NCBI RefSeq assembly: GCF_910585845.1 | Contig: NZ_CAJUHF010000015.1 | Span: 4,859 to 68,858 of the forward strand | Reading direction: 5' to 3' | DNA: 64,000 nt | Source of the DNA: an uncultured Bacteroides sp. | GTDB lineage: Bacteria > Bacteroidota > Bacteroidia > Bacteroidales > Bacteroidaceae | Part shown: positions 1-9,310 of the stretch, one piece after another | Layout: every line of letters begins with the position of its first letter | Position numbering within the stretch: position 1 is the first letter of the stretch | Program-made: the position numbers and the translations under genes | Notes under the pieces: generated by a model | The model's database searches: none | Told to the model about the DNA's origin: nothing | Seen by the model: the letters and a program-made list of their open reading frames with translations, nothing else

Positions 1-1352
1 CGGAAGGACTGAAAATTAATCAAGAAACAGGTCTGATTACCGGTAAATTGACCAAATCCGGAACGTTTGAAGTAACCCTACAAGCTAAAAATGAGAAAGG
101 AATAACGGAAAAGAAACTCCGCATTGAATGTGGTGACCGAATTGCTCTTACTCCGCCAATGGGATGGAATAGCTGGAACTGTTTCGGGCATGAAGTTTCC
201 GCTGAGAAAGTGAAACTGGCGGCAAGAGCCATGATAGAAAGTGGTTTGGTGAATTACGGTTGGAGTTATATCAATATAGATGACTCGTGGCAACATCACC
301 GTGATCCTAATGACCGGACCAGAGGCGGAAAACTGCGCGACGAACGTGGCAACATTCTGCCTAACACCCAATTCCCTGATATGAAAGAACTAACTGACTA
401 TATACACTCACTTGGTTTGAAAGTAGGTATCTATTCTTCACCCGGTCCATGGACTTGCGGAGGATGTGCAGGCAGCTATGGTTATGAAAAACAAGACGCT
501 GAGATGTATGCCAAATGGGGATTTGATTATTTAAAATATGACTGGTGCAGCTATGGAGGGGTACTTGACCGTGATTTAAAGAAAGATCCTTATAGTGTAT
601 CTTCTTTAGCCTTTCAAGGAGGAGGAGACACTATTACCGGTAGAAGACCATTCAAAATCATGGGTGACTATTTGCGCCAACAGCCTCGAGATATTGTGTA
701 TAACCTGTGTCAATATGGTATGGGAGATGTTTGGGAATGGGGAGATGCTGTCGGAGGACAGTCTTGGCGTACGACCAATGACATCACAGATACTTGGGAA
801 AGCGTAAAGAGCATCGCCCTTTCTCAAGACAAAGCGGCAGCTTGGGCTAAACCGGGCAACTGGAACGATCCGGATATGTTAGTGATTGGCGTTGTAGGTT
901 GGGGAAATCCTCATCAGACCAAACTTAAACCAGATGAGCAATATCTTCACTTTAGTCTTTGGAGTTTGTTTTCTGCACCTCTTCTGATTGGTTGTGATCT
1001 GGAAAAAATGGATGATTTCACTTTCAGTCTGTTGACTAATAATGAAGTCATTGCTGTCAATCAGGATCCGTTAGGTAAACAAGCTACATGTGTACATGCC
1101 ATAGGAGAACTACGTATCTATGTGAAAGAATTGGAAGATGGCAATAAAGCAGTGGGATTCTGCAATTTTGATCGTGAAAAGGCCGAGCTTTCTTTCCGGG
1201 ATTTCGATAAATTAGGTATTACAGGTAAGCAGATTATCCGTGACCTTTGGAGGCAAAAAGATATAAAAACACTTGATACCGGACGGGAAACATTATCCCT
1301 GAAAGTTCCAGCTCATGGCGTACTGCTTTATAAGTTTAAACAAGTTCAATGA
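1..1352 (+). CDS. GH27 alpha-galactosidase family enzyme, 5' end missing
   Basis: Secreted retaining glycosidase expected to remove alpha-galactose (some GH27 members remove beta-L-arabinopyranose) from side chains. The reading frame is open to base 3, so the gene starts left of the window; the first in-window start-like codon, TTG at 48, lies inside a small Ig-like domain and is not the real start. The GH27 barrel follows with TPPMGWNSWNCFG and NIDDSW. The predicted nucleophile is Asp at 540-542 (LKYDWC) and the acid/base Asp at 780-782 (TTNDITD). A C-terminal beta-domain ends the protein. It lies 24 bp before a GH43 gene in the same operon. Family is certain; whether galactose or arabinopyranose is the substrate cannot be told. 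Confidence 0.93.
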   Translation, partial: EGLKINQETGLITGKLTKSGTFEVTLQAKNEKGITEKKLRIECGDRIALTPPMGWNSWNCFGHEVSAEKVKLAARAMIESGLVNYGWSYINIDDSWQHHRDPNDRTRGGKLRDERGNILPNTQFPDMKELTDYIHSLGLKVGIYSSPGPWTCGGCAGSYGYEKQDAEMYAKWGFDYLKYDWCSYGGVLDRDLKKDPYSVSSLAFQGGGDTITGRRPFKIMGDYLRQQPRDIVYNLCQYGMGDVWEWGDAVGGQSWRTTNDITDTWESVKSIALSQDKAAAWAKPGNWNDPDMLVIGVVGWGNPHQTKLKPDEQYLHFSLWSLFSAPLLIGCDLEKMDDFTFSLLTNNEVIAVNQDPLGKQATCVHAIGELRIYVKELEDGNKAVGFCNFDREKAELSFRDFDKLGITGKQIIRDLWRQKDIKTLDTGRETLSLKVPAHGVLLYKFKQVQ

Positions 1353-1376
1353 ATCTATTAATTTAATTATTTTATT

Positions 1377-2477
1377 ATGAGGAACGTTTTCTTGGCTTTT
1401 AGCCTGTGTTTGATTTTCTCCGGTTGTGGAGGAAGGAGTAATGAAGTGAACTTTACTCCAGAAGGGAATCCGATTGTTTTGAATAAGTTTACGGCCGATC
1501 CGGCACCGATGGTGCACAATGGTACGCTTTACCTCTATGTAGGTCATGATGAAGCGGAAGAAGGACAAGATTTCAATATAACTGAATGGCTATGTTATTC
1601 TACCAAGGACATGAAGACATGGACCGATCATGGAAGTGTACTTAAACCTACAGATTTCTCATGGGGAGTAGGTGAAGCATGGGCATCCCAGGTTGTGGAA
1701 AAAGACGGGAAATTCTATTACTATACAACCGTACAAGCGGGAGACCCGTACAACAGCAAAGTGGTGGGAGTTGCCGTTTCAGATAGCCCGACAGGACCCT
1801 TTGTCGATCCGCGGGGCACTCCGCTTGTGACGGATGACATGACGCCCAATGGAGCGCGCGGATGGTGGAACGATATAGACCCGACGGTTTTTATAGATGA
1901 TGACGGCACTCCCTGGATGAGCTGGGGCAACGGGACTTGCTTTTTAGTCAAGCTTAAACCTAACATGATCGAACTGGACGGTCCTATCGAAATTCTCAAA
2001 ATGCCGAAATATGTAGAAGGTCCTTGGCTACATAAACATGGAAATCTCTATTACCTGACATACGCTTCAATGGGCAAAGGACGCGAAACAATAAGCTATG
2101 CGACGGCACCAAGCATGGAAGGACCGTGGACATATCGTGGACTCTTGACAGGAATGGCAGAAAACAGTTTTACCATACATCCGGGAATCATCGAATTCAA
2201 GGGTCAGAGCTACCTGTTCTATCATAATGCGACACTCACTTTGAACGGGAAATCAGGTGCTACAGGCCGTAGAAGCGTTTGTGTCGATTATCTGTATTAT
2301 TTGCCGGACGGACGTATGGCGTACGTTGAACAAACCAAGGAGGGAGTTACCGCGAAACTGAAGAATCCCGCTGAAGTGGCTGCAATTATAAATCCGTCTG
2401 CCGAAGAAGAAAAGATTATAGAAAAAGAAAATATCATAACCTCCGAATCAGAAGCATCGCAAGAAGAAACGAAGTAG
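1377..2477 (+). CDS. GH43 lipoprotein (beta-xylosidase / alpha-arabinofuranosidase family)
   Basis: Inverting glycosidase of the five-bladed propeller family GH43, 366 residues. The N-terminus has a lipoprotein signal with lipobox FSGC, so it is probably anchored in a membrane facing the periplasm or cell surface. The catalytic triad is visible: Asp41 in TADPAP (base), Asp168 in DIDPTVF (pKa modulator) and Glu214 in YVEGPW (acid). After the propeller there is no CBM6-like module, only an acidic, Glu/Lys-rich tail of about 25 residues. It sits between the GH27 gene and a beta-sandwich protein gene. Pentose specificity (xylose or arabinose) cannot be decided from sequence. Confidence 0.9.
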   Translation: MRNVFLAFSLCLIFSGCGGRSNEVNFTPEGNPIVLNKFTADPAPMVHNGTLYLYVGHDEAEEGQDFNITEWLCYSTKDMKTWTDHGSVLKPTDFSWGVGEAWASQVVEKDGKFYYYTTVQAGDPYNSKVVGVAVSDSPTGPFVDPRGTPLVTDDMTPNGARGWWNDIDPTVFIDDDGTPWMSWGNGTCFLVKLKPNMIELDGPIEILKMPKYVEGPWLHKHGNLYYLTYASMGKGRETISYATAPSMEGPWTYRGLLTGMAENSFTIHPGIIEFKGQSYLFYHNATLTLNGKSGATGRRSVCVDYLYYLPDGRMAYVEQTKEGVTAKLKNPAEVAAIINPSAEEEKIIEKENIITSESEASQEETK

Positions 2478-2535
2478 ACTTACTACGCTTCTTTCTTACC
2501 CAAAAGAATATATAACCAATAAATTATCTACAACG

Positions 2536-3234
2536 ATGAACATTTTACAGCGAAAGCCGCTACTGGCTACTTGCCTTGCAGCCCTGTTCTCTCTATCGGG
2601 CTACGCGCAGAAAACAGAAGAGTCCCCACAACTGTCTGCCTACTTCTCTCCGGCAACCACGAACATCATGTCGCCGGACGACGAAGGCTTCATCCAACGC
2701 TGGCTATTACTGGAGCCTATCGACAAACCCAACCGTTCCAATACGGTCTTCACCGACAGTTACCTCCGCGAAGCGTTTGCCATCGAATACTTCCCCGGAC
2801 AATTCACCGTCCTGCCCAAAGCCGGAGACAAAGTGAAAGTGGGTAAACAGAAGCTGACCTGGCACGCCCTCGAAAGCAAACTCTTCAACGTGAAACTCTT
2901 CCGCTTTGCATCGGGTCTGAAGAAACAGGTCTATGGCGTACTGTTCTGGGCGGTCACCGTAATTGAATGTCCCGAAGAAATGGAGAACGTCCGATTGTCG
3001 GTAGGTTCCAACTCCGCATCCATGTGGTGGCTGAACGGCGAAGAGGCGGTCATACTTTCGGGCGACCGCCGTATGGTGAAGGACGACTGCCTGTCGCGCC
3101 GGCTGACCTTGAAGAAAGGTAAGAACATCTTACGTGGAGCCATCATCAATGGCCCTGGAATGAGTGATTTCTGTGTTCGCTTCCTCGACGAGAATGGAGC
3201 ACCTGTCAAAAACATTACTATCAGCTATAAATGA
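2536..3234 (+). CDS. Secreted beta-sandwich protein of unknown function, coupled to GH43
   Basis: 232 residues with a signal peptide (MNILQRKPLLATCLAALFSL, cleavage near GYAQ). The rest alternates short beta strands with Trp/Gly turns (WLLLEPIDKPN, SMWWLNGEEA, KKGKNILRGAIINGPGMSDF). This resembles the jelly-roll or acetyl-esterase-associated ligand-binding domains found beside glycoside hydrolases. No catalytic motif is evident. Its stop overlaps the next start (ATGA at 3231-3234), so it is translationally coupled to the following GH43 and probably works with it, perhaps as a carbohydrate-binding partner. I do not recognise a named family; the binding role is inference from fold-like pattern and context. 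Confidence 0.75.
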   Translation: MNILQRKPLLATCLAALFSLSGYAQKTEESPQLSAYFSPATTNIMSPDDEGFIQRWLLLEPIDKPNRSNTVFTDSYLREAFAIEYFPGQFTVLPKAGDKVKVGKQKLTWHALESKLFNVKLFRFASGLKKQVYGVLFWAVTVIECPEEMENVRLSVGSNSASMWWLNGEEAVILSGDRRMVKDDCLSRRLTLKKGKNILRGAIINGPGMSDFCVRFLDENGAPVKNITISYK

Positions 3235-4688
3235 CCATGAAAACAAGAGTTATACTTTTGGGCGCAGCAGCCCTGATGTCTGCATTGACATCCCAAAAAG
3301 CAATTGCACAAATAGGTGAACCGTACATCCACGACCCTTCGACCATCATGGAGTGCGAGGGCAAATACTACACGTTCGGTACTGGCGGCGGCGGACTGAT
3401 CTCCGAAGACGGCTGGACCTGGAATGGCGGCGGAGTAAGACCCGGAGGAGGTGCCGCCCCTGATGCCGTGAAGATAGGCGATCGTTACCTGATTGCTTAC
3501 AGTGCCACCGGAGGGGGACTTGGCGGAGGACACAGCGGCAAGGTGCTGACCATGTGGAACAAGACCTTAGACCCCAACTCTCCCGATTTTGCCTATACGG
3601 AACCCATAGAAGTGGCATCCTCCCTCAACGATGAAGACTGCGATGCCATTGACGCCGGACTCTTGCTGGACCCGACGGATGGACGCCTATGGCTGTCTTA
3701 CGGTACCTACTTCGGATTCATCCGACTCGTAGAGCTTGACCCTGCAACCGGCAAACGGGTGGAGGGCAACGAAGCCATCAACATCGCCATCGACTGCGAA
3801 GCGACAGACCTGCTCTATCGCGACGGATGGTATTATCTACTGGGCACGCACGGCACATGTTGCGATGGTCCGAACTCTACTTACAATATCGTAGTCGGCC
3901 GTTCGCGCAAAGTGACAGGCCCCTACCTCGATAATATGGGAAGAGACATGCTGGAAGGTGGCGGCAAGATGGTGATCGCCGCCGGAAACCGTCAGACCGG
4001 TCCCGGACACTTCGGGCTTTTCAAAGTGACGGACGGCGTAGAGAAGATGTCGTGCCATTTCGAAGCTGACTTCGACCGAGGCGGCCGTAGTGTATTGGGC
4101 ATACGTCCGCTCTTATGGAAGAACGGATGGCCCGTTGCCGGCGAAGTCTTCAAAGAAGGCACCTACGAGATTGAGTCCGAGCGTAGAGGTTATGCCCTCG
4201 AACTTGCCGTCGACTTCGTGCGTATGGAGTACACCAGACACCGTTTCTGGGAGAAAGACAGTGCTCCTATCGTACCGCTGAAGTCACAAACGCTGGAAGA
4301 GGTGATAGGAACCTGGCCGGAAGGGGAAATCGACGTAAGAATCGGCGATTACATGTTCCGTCCCCATCAGAAGTGGACCATCACCGCTGTGCCCGAAGCC
4401 GGCGGATACTTGGGTGGCCCTTACTACAAGATTGTGATTGAAGGAACCAACCGGGCACTGGCAGCCACGGCAGATGCGGAAGTAGTGGCCGTACCTGAGT
4501 TTACGGGAGCCCCCGAGCAGTTGTGGAGAATCGACCAGCTGACGGACGGCACCTACCGGATTATGCCCAAGAAGGTACCGGGAACAGACGAAGAACTGGT
4601 TTTGGTCTCCGTAGGTGACAGTACGCCTTCGCTGGGCAAGTTCGATATGAACAGCGATAACTCCAAATGGAATTTCCGCAACCATTAA
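3231..4688 (+). CDS. GH43 enzyme with C-terminal beta-trefoil-like region
   Basis: Secreted GH43 glycosidase, 485 residues with a signal peptide ending near AIAQ. Predicted triad: Asp35 (IHDPST), Asp141 (DAIDAGLLLD) and Glu190 (DCEATDLLY). A Gly-rich insertion (residues about 47-100, with GTGGGG and GATGGG-like runs) shapes the first blades, and a His/Cys-containing loop HGTCCDGP is typical of arabinanase-like GH43 proteins. The C-terminal 120 residues (from about GTWPEGEIDV) have QLWRI and KWNF motifs of ricin-type or beta-sandwich binding modules. The start overlaps the previous gene by 4 bp. An alpha-arabinanase or arabinofuranosidase role is likely but a xylosidase is possible. Confidence 0.88.
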   Translation: MTMKTRVILLGAAALMSALTSQKAIAQIGEPYIHDPSTIMECEGKYYTFGTGGGGLISEDGWTWNGGGVRPGGGAAPDAVKIGDRYLIAYSATGGGLGGGHSGKVLTMWNKTLDPNSPDFAYTEPIEVASSLNDEDCDAIDAGLLLDPTDGRLWLSYGTYFGFIRLVELDPATGKRVEGNEAINIAIDCEATDLLYRDGWYYLLGTHGTCCDGPNSTYNIVVGRSRKVTGPYLDNMGRDMLEGGGKMVIAAGNRQTGPGHFGLFKVTDGVEKMSCHFEADFDRGGRSVLGIRPLLWKNGWPVAGEVFKEGTYEIESERRGYALELAVDFVRMEYTRHRFWEKDSAPIVPLKSQTLEEVIGTWPEGEIDVRIGDYMFRPHQKWTITAVPEAGGYLGGPYYKIVIEGTNRALAATADAEVVAVPEFTGAPEQLWRIDQLTDGTYRIMPKKVPGTDEELVLVSVGDSTPSLGKFDMNSDNSKWNFRNH

Positions 4689-4693
4689 AGGCT

Positions 4694-4772
4694 ATGCTGA
4701 AAAACCAAGAGTAACATGAGAAATCAAGAGTAATATGAGAAATCAAGAGTAATATGAGAAACCGAAAGTAAC
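4694..4772 (+). repeat. 19-bp tandem repeat forming a chain of mini-ORFs before GH3
   Basis: Between the GH43 stop and the GH3 start lie ATGs at 4716, 4735, 4754 and 4773, exactly 19 bp apart, plus one at 4694. Each of the first four opens a 5- or 6-codon ORF (MLKNQE, MRNQE, MRNQE, MRNRK) whose TAA stop is separated by one base from the next ATG; the last ATG is the GH3 start (MRKII). Each unit carries AAGAG or GAAAG before its ATG as a possible ribosome site. The repeat therefore multiplies the translation start of the GH3 gene and would allow stop-restart reading. Confidence 0.85.
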
Positions 4773-7361
4773 ATGAGAAAGATTATAATAACATGCAGCC
4801 TGTTCTTCTCCTTGTCGGGATGGGGGCAAACATTGCCATACCAGAATCCGGAACTAAGTCCGGCAGAAAGGGCAAAAGACCTAGTCTCCCGCCTGACACT
4901 GGAAGAGAAAGCACTCCTGATGTGCGACGATTCGGAAGCCATTCCCCGCTTGGGAATCAAAAGATTCAACTGGTGGAGCGAAGCCCTTCACGGGGTTGCC
5001 AATCAGGGCAATGTAACCGTCTTCCCCGAACCGGTCGGAATGGCGGCCTCATTCAATGAGGAACTGGTCTTCGAGGTGTTCAACGCAACCTCCGACGAAA
5101 TGCGTGCCAAGCACAACGAACGTGTGCGTAACGGGCTGGAGGACACCCGATTCCACAGCCTTTCCGTATGGACTCCCAATGTGAACATCTTCCGCGATCC
5201 CCGTTGGGGACGCGGACAAGAGACCTACGGAGAAGACCCGTATCTGACATCCCGAATGGGCATCGCGGTAGTCAAAGGCTTGCAAGGGCCGGAAGATGAG
5301 AAGTACCGCAAACTCCTGGCCTGCGCCAAGCATTATGCCGTGCATAGCGGTCCCGAATGGAGCCGCCACTCCGCCAACCTGAACAACATCAGCCCCCGCG
5401 ACTTGTGGGAGACCTATCTGCCCGCATTCAAAGCGCTGGTGCAGAAGGCGGATGTGCGCGAAGTGATGTGCGCCTATCAGCGCCTCGACGATGACCCCTG
5501 CTGCGGAAGTACCCGCCTGCTCCAGCAGATCCTCCGCGACGAATGGGGATTCAAGTATCTCGTAGTGTCCGACTGCGGAGCCATTGCCGACTTCTGGACC
5601 TCGCACAAGAGTTCTTCCGACGCCGTACATGCTGCCGTCAAAGGCACAATGGCGGGCACGGATGTGGAGTGCGGCTACGGATACGCCTACCAGAAACTGC
5701 CGGAAGCAGTGGCAAAGGGACTGATCACAGAAGAGGAGATAGACAAGCATGTGCTCCGCCTACTGGAAGGACGCTTCGAGTTGGGAGAGATGGACGATCC
5801 CTCGCTGGTGAAGTGGACGCAGATACCGATGTCTGTGGTCAACTGTAAGGCACACAAGGACTTGTCTCTGAATATGTCCCGCCAGACGATGACGCTTCTA
5901 CAGAACAAGAACAATCTCCTTCCGCTGAGCAAGTCCATCCGCAAGGTTGCAGTTATCGGACCCAATGCCGATGACAAACCCATGTTATGGGGCAACTACA
6001 ACGGCACTCCCAACCGGACGGTGACCATACTGGACGGCGTCAAGAGCAAGTTAAAAAAGAACCAGATCATCTACATGAAGGGTTGCGACCTGGTGAACGA
6101 CCAGACGCTGGAGTCCTATCTCGACCAGTGCAGCATGGATGGGAAACCGGGCATCAAAGCCACGTTCTGGAACAATCCGGAGCGCCAAGGCGAACCGGTC
6201 TCTTCGCTCCGCACCACCCAGCCCATCAACGTAACGACATACGGAATGCACGCATTCGGTCCGGGAGTAAACCTCGAAAAGTTCTCGGCGAAGTACGAAA
6301 CAGTTTTTGTGCCCAAAGAGTCGGGCGAAGTCCTGCTCAGCCTCGAAGGTTGCAGCTACTTCGAACTGCTGGTCAACGGCAAGTCGATGACCAAACGACG
6401 CACCTGGAGAACCACCGACACCCGCACCATGCTGCAAGTGGAAAAGGGGAAAGAGTATAAGATAGAAATACTCTATGCGCAAGTAGAGAACTGGGCGGCA
6501 AACCTGAGGTTCAACCTCGGCAAGGAATCGCCCATCAACTACGGGGAGAGCATCGCCAAGTTGAAGGGTGTAGACCTCGTGGTCTTCGTAGGCGGTATTT
6601 CGCCCCAACTGGAGGGAGAAGAGATGCCCCTGAACCTGCCCGGATTCAAGAATGGCGACCGCACGGACATAGAGCTTCCGGCAGTACAACGCAACTTCCT
6701 GAAAGCACTGAAGGAGGCCGGCAAGCAGGTGGTATTCGTCAACTGCTCCGGTTCGTCGATGGCGCTACTACCCGAAACGGAGAGCTGCGACGCCATTCTT
6801 CAGGCATGGTATGGGGGCGAGTTAGGCGGACAGGCGGTGGCCGATGTGTTGTTCGGCGACTATAATCCTTCGGGAAAACTGCCCATCACTTTCTATAAAA
6901 GCACGGAGCAACTGCCCGACTATGAGGATTACTCCATGAAAGGACGCACCTACCGCTACATGTCCGACCCGCTGTTCCCGTTCGGCTTCGGGCTGAGCTA
7001 CACCAGCTTCGCGATAGGCACCGCCCGTTGCAGCCGTACCGAACTCCGCACCGACGAGCCGCTGACCCTGACCGTACCCGTCTCCAACACAGGCAAACGT
7101 CGCGGAACGGAAGTCATACAGGTATATATCCGCAAGACGGATGACGCCGACGGTCCTCTGAAATCGTTGAAGGCGTACGCCCGTGTGGAGTTGGCAGCAG
7201 GAGCACGGCAAGAGGTCAAGATAGAATTGCCGCCCGAGGCATTCGAGTGTTTCGACCCGTCCACCAACACCATGCGGGTGGCACCGGGTGAATACGAACT
7301 GTTCTACGGAAACAGTTCCGCCGCCCGAGACCTGCAATCCGTCAAAGTCACTCTACGCTAA
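4773..7361 (+). CDS. GH3 beta-xylosidase/beta-glucosidase with PA14 insert
   Basis: Secreted retaining exo-glycosidase of family GH3, 862 residues with a signal peptide ending near SGWGQ. The N-terminal barrel has RFNWWSEALHGVAN, a signature of the beta-xylosidase-like branch, and DPRWGRGQETYGEDPYL. The predicted nucleophile is Asp267 in VVSDCGAI. A PA14-like insertion (about residues 460-590, KATFWNN to NLRFNLG) splits the alpha/beta sandwich domain, and a fibronectin III-like domain (GTEVIQVYI) ends the protein. It likely releases terminal xylose from oligosaccharides in the periplasm. Start chosen because the signal peptide begins there; upstream ATGs lead into mini-ORFs. Sugar specificity is inferred from motif similarity. 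Confidence 0.92.
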   Translation: MRKIIITCSLFFSLSGWGQTLPYQNPELSPAERAKDLVSRLTLEEKALLMCDDSEAIPRLGIKRFNWWSEALHGVANQGNVTVFPEPVGMAASFNEELVFEVFNATSDEMRAKHNERVRNGLEDTRFHSLSVWTPNVNIFRDPRWGRGQETYGEDPYLTSRMGIAVVKGLQGPEDEKYRKLLACAKHYAVHSGPEWSRHSANLNNISPRDLWETYLPAFKALVQKADVREVMCAYQRLDDDPCCGSTRLLQQILRDEWGFKYLVVSDCGAIADFWTSHKSSSDAVHAAVKGTMAGTDVECGYGYAYQKLPEAVAKGLITEEEIDKHVLRLLEGRFELGEMDDPSLVKWTQIPMSVVNCKAHKDLSLNMSRQTMTLLQNKNNLLPLSKSIRKVAVIGPNADDKPMLWGNYNGTPNRTVTILDGVKSKLKKNQIIYMKGCDLVNDQTLESYLDQCSMDGKPGIKATFWNNPERQGEPVSSLRTTQPINVTTYGMHAFGPGVNLEKFSAKYETVFVPKESGEVLLSLEGCSYFELLVNGKSMTKRRTWRTTDTRTMLQVEKGKEYKIEILYAQVENWAANLRFNLGKESPINYGESIAKLKGVDLVVFVGGISPQLEGEEMPLNLPGFKNGDRTDIELPAVQRNFLKALKEAGKQVVFVNCSGSSMALLPETESCDAILQAWYGGELGGQAVADVLFGDYNPSGKLPITFYKSTEQLPDYEDYSMKGRTYRYMSDPLFPFGFGLSYTSFAIGTARCSRTELRTDEPLTLTVPVSNTGKRRGTEVIQVYIRKTDDADGPLKSLKAYARVELAAGARQEVKIELPPEAFECFDPSTNTMRVAPGEYELFYGNSSAARDLQSVKVTLR

Positions 7362-7380
7362 TTCCTTTCTTCATTCACTT

Positions 7381-7410
7381 GGTGTCGGCAAGTTCCGGCT
7401 CGCCGACACC
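7381..7410 (+). promoter_or_regulatory. Intra-operon hairpin between GH3 and GH43
   Basis: GGTGTCGGC at 7381-7389 pairs perfectly with GCCGACACC at 7402-7410 around a 12-base loop. There is no T run after it, so it is not a standard terminator. It may protect a processed mRNA end or partly attenuate the downstream GH43. Confidence 0.6.
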
Positions 7411-7426
7411 TTAAAACAGAGAAATC

Positions 7427-8767
7427 ATGAAAAACAAAAGACTAATTCTACTCACCGCCTTTTGGGCCATCACAGGCGCGTTACAAGCCCAAAACCCGAT
7501 CATCAGAGACCAGTTCACCGCCGACCCCACAGCCAGAGTCTTCGAAGGCAAGCTATATGTCTACCCTTCGCACGACATTCCAAGCCCTATCGACCGGCTG
7601 AAAGAGTGGTTCTGCATGGCGGACTATCACGTATTCTCGTCTGAGAACCTGACAGACTGGACGGATCACGGTGTCATCCTAAGCCAGGAAAATGTACCTT
7701 GGGTAGCGCCCGAGTCCTACTCCATGTGGGCACCCGACTGCGTGTACAAGAACGGAAAATATTATTTCTACTTCCCCTCCACCCCGAAAGGCGAAGGCAT
7801 GCGCGGCTTCAACATCGGTGTAGCCGTAGCCGACAAGCCATACGGTCCCTTCACCCCGCAAGCCAGCCCCATCAAGGGGGTAATGGGCATCGACCCCTGT
7901 GTGCTTGTCGACAAGGACGGACAGGCATATATCTACTGGTCGGGTCGCGGGATGTCGGTAGCCAAGCTGAAAGAGAACATGCTCGAGCTCGCCACCGAAC
8001 CTGTCCAGATAGCGGGATTGCCCGAAGGCTTCAAAGAGGGTCCGTTCGCTTTCGAGCGCAATGGGAAATACTACTTCACGTTCCCGTGGGTAAAAGACAA
8101 GACGGAGACATTGGCGTATGCCATGGGAGACAGTCCGATGGGACCGTTCGAGTTCAAAGGCATCATCATGGACGAGTCGCCCGTAGGCTGTTGGACCAAT
8201 CATCACTCGTTAGTGGAATACAAAGGCCAATGGTACCTGTTCTACCACCACAACGACTACTCTCCCGAATTTGACAAGAACAGGTCGATACGTGCCGACT
8301 CCCTGTTCTTCAATCCTGACGGTACCATCCAGAAGGTAATCCCTACCCTGCGCGGTGTCGGACTGACGGATGCCCGGAAGGAGATCCAACTCGACCGGTA
8401 CAGCCGGCTGAGCGACAAGGGAGCCGCCATCGACTACCTGAACCAAGCCAACAAGTTTGAAGGTTGGAAGACCCTGCTCAGCACTGACGGTGCGTGGGTG
8501 CAGTACAACCGGGTGGACTTCGGCAGCCAGGCTCCCCGCAAGGTGAAAGCACGCGTCTTATCGGCAAGCGGAGGAACGCTGCAAATACGTATAGACGGGG
8601 CAGACGGCACAGTCATTGCGGAAGTCAAAGTACCCAAGGGTAACCAATGGATGGAAATAGAGGCTCCTGTACGTTCCGGCAAAAGCGGCATACACGACCT
8701 GTATGTGTCGCTGAAAGGAAATAACGAGGTGGCGATTGACTGGCTCAGTTTCCCAAGCAAGAAATAG
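7427..8767 (+). CDS. GH43 with C-terminal CBM6-like module
   Basis: Secreted GH43 glycosidase, 446 residues with a signal peptide ending near ALQAQ. Triad: Asp33 (TADPTA), Asp156 (GIDPCV) and Glu204 (FKEGPF). The propeller (residues about 25-310) is followed by a jelly-roll of about 120 residues (from RYSRLSDKGAAIDY to VAIDWLSF) with the pattern of a CBM6 xylan/arabinan-binding domain. It is the last gene of the first enzyme block and is followed by a strong terminator. It is distinct from the other two GH43 genes here, so the three probably cut different linkages. Sugar specificity is not readable. Confidence 0.9.
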   Translation: MKNKRLILLTAFWAITGALQAQNPIIRDQFTADPTARVFEGKLYVYPSHDIPSPIDRLKEWFCMADYHVFSSENLTDWTDHGVILSQENVPWVAPESYSMWAPDCVYKNGKYYFYFPSTPKGEGMRGFNIGVAVADKPYGPFTPQASPIKGVMGIDPCVLVDKDGQAYIYWSGRGMSVAKLKENMLELATEPVQIAGLPEGFKEGPFAFERNGKYYFTFPWVKDKTETLAYAMGDSPMGPFEFKGIIMDESPVGCWTNHHSLVEYKGQWYLFYHHNDYSPEFDKNRSIRADSLFFNPDGTIQKVIPTLRGVGLTDARKEIQLDRYSRLSDKGAAIDYLNQANKFEGWKTLLSTDGAWVQYNRVDFGSQAPRKVKARVLSASGGTLQIRIDGADGTVIAEVKVPKGNQWMEIEAPVRSGKSGIHDLYVSLKGNNEVAIDWLSFPSKK

Positions 8768-8775
8768 ATCTCAAT

Positions 8776-8815
8776 GACCCGCCGGCAGAATCAGTTGTCC
8801 GTCGGGTCTTTTTTT
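8776..8815 (+). terminator. Rho-independent terminator after the first enzyme block
   Basis: GACCCGCCGG (8776-8785) pairs with CCGTCGGGTC (8799-8808), 9 of 10 positions, followed directly by seven T (8809-8815). It closes the GH27-to-GH43 transcription unit. Confidence 0.9.
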
Positions 8816-8894
8816 GCACCCTATCCGAAACGGTTCTATAAGCATTGTACCCATATCAACAGCCGATGGCATGCCTGGTTATGACTCGCGCAGA

Positions 8895-9310
8895 CATGAT
8901 TGGAAAGCCGCAAAAGGGAAACAAAACAAGCCGAAAGAACAGCAGAAATACATCAAAAAAACAGCAGAAAATGGACAAAAAACAGCGAAAATTCATCTGT
9001 TTCCAACGAAAATATGCTGAAAAACGATGAAATTCCATCAAAAAATAACGGAAATCCATCAAAAAACATCAAAAAACAGCGAAAAACAAGCGAAAAATGG
9101 CAAAAAACAGCAGAAAACAGCGGAAAACAAGTGAGAAAAGCGTCACAAAAACAGGCAGAACACACTGATAAACAATCACTTGAACACAATTTCTTTAAAA
9201 CAAGCAACGCAAACACATCCATATATAATAAAAAAAGAAAAAGAGAAAGAAAGAAAAAATATATTTCTTCTACAGAAAAAGAAGAAGAAAAAGAAAAGGC
9301 GGAAAATATC
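8895..9310. other. A-rich, low-complexity non-coding tract
   Basis: About 400 bp whose + strand is very rich in A and poor in T. It is built from loose repeats of CAAAAAACAGCRAAAA and TCAAAAAA, and ends in two purine-only runs (9230-9259 and 9274-9299). Open frames exist on both strands because stops are rare in such sequence, but the predicted proteins are only Lys/Asn/Ser/Gln or Phe/Leu/Ser runs with no ribosome site, so I do not call a gene. Confidence 0.6.
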
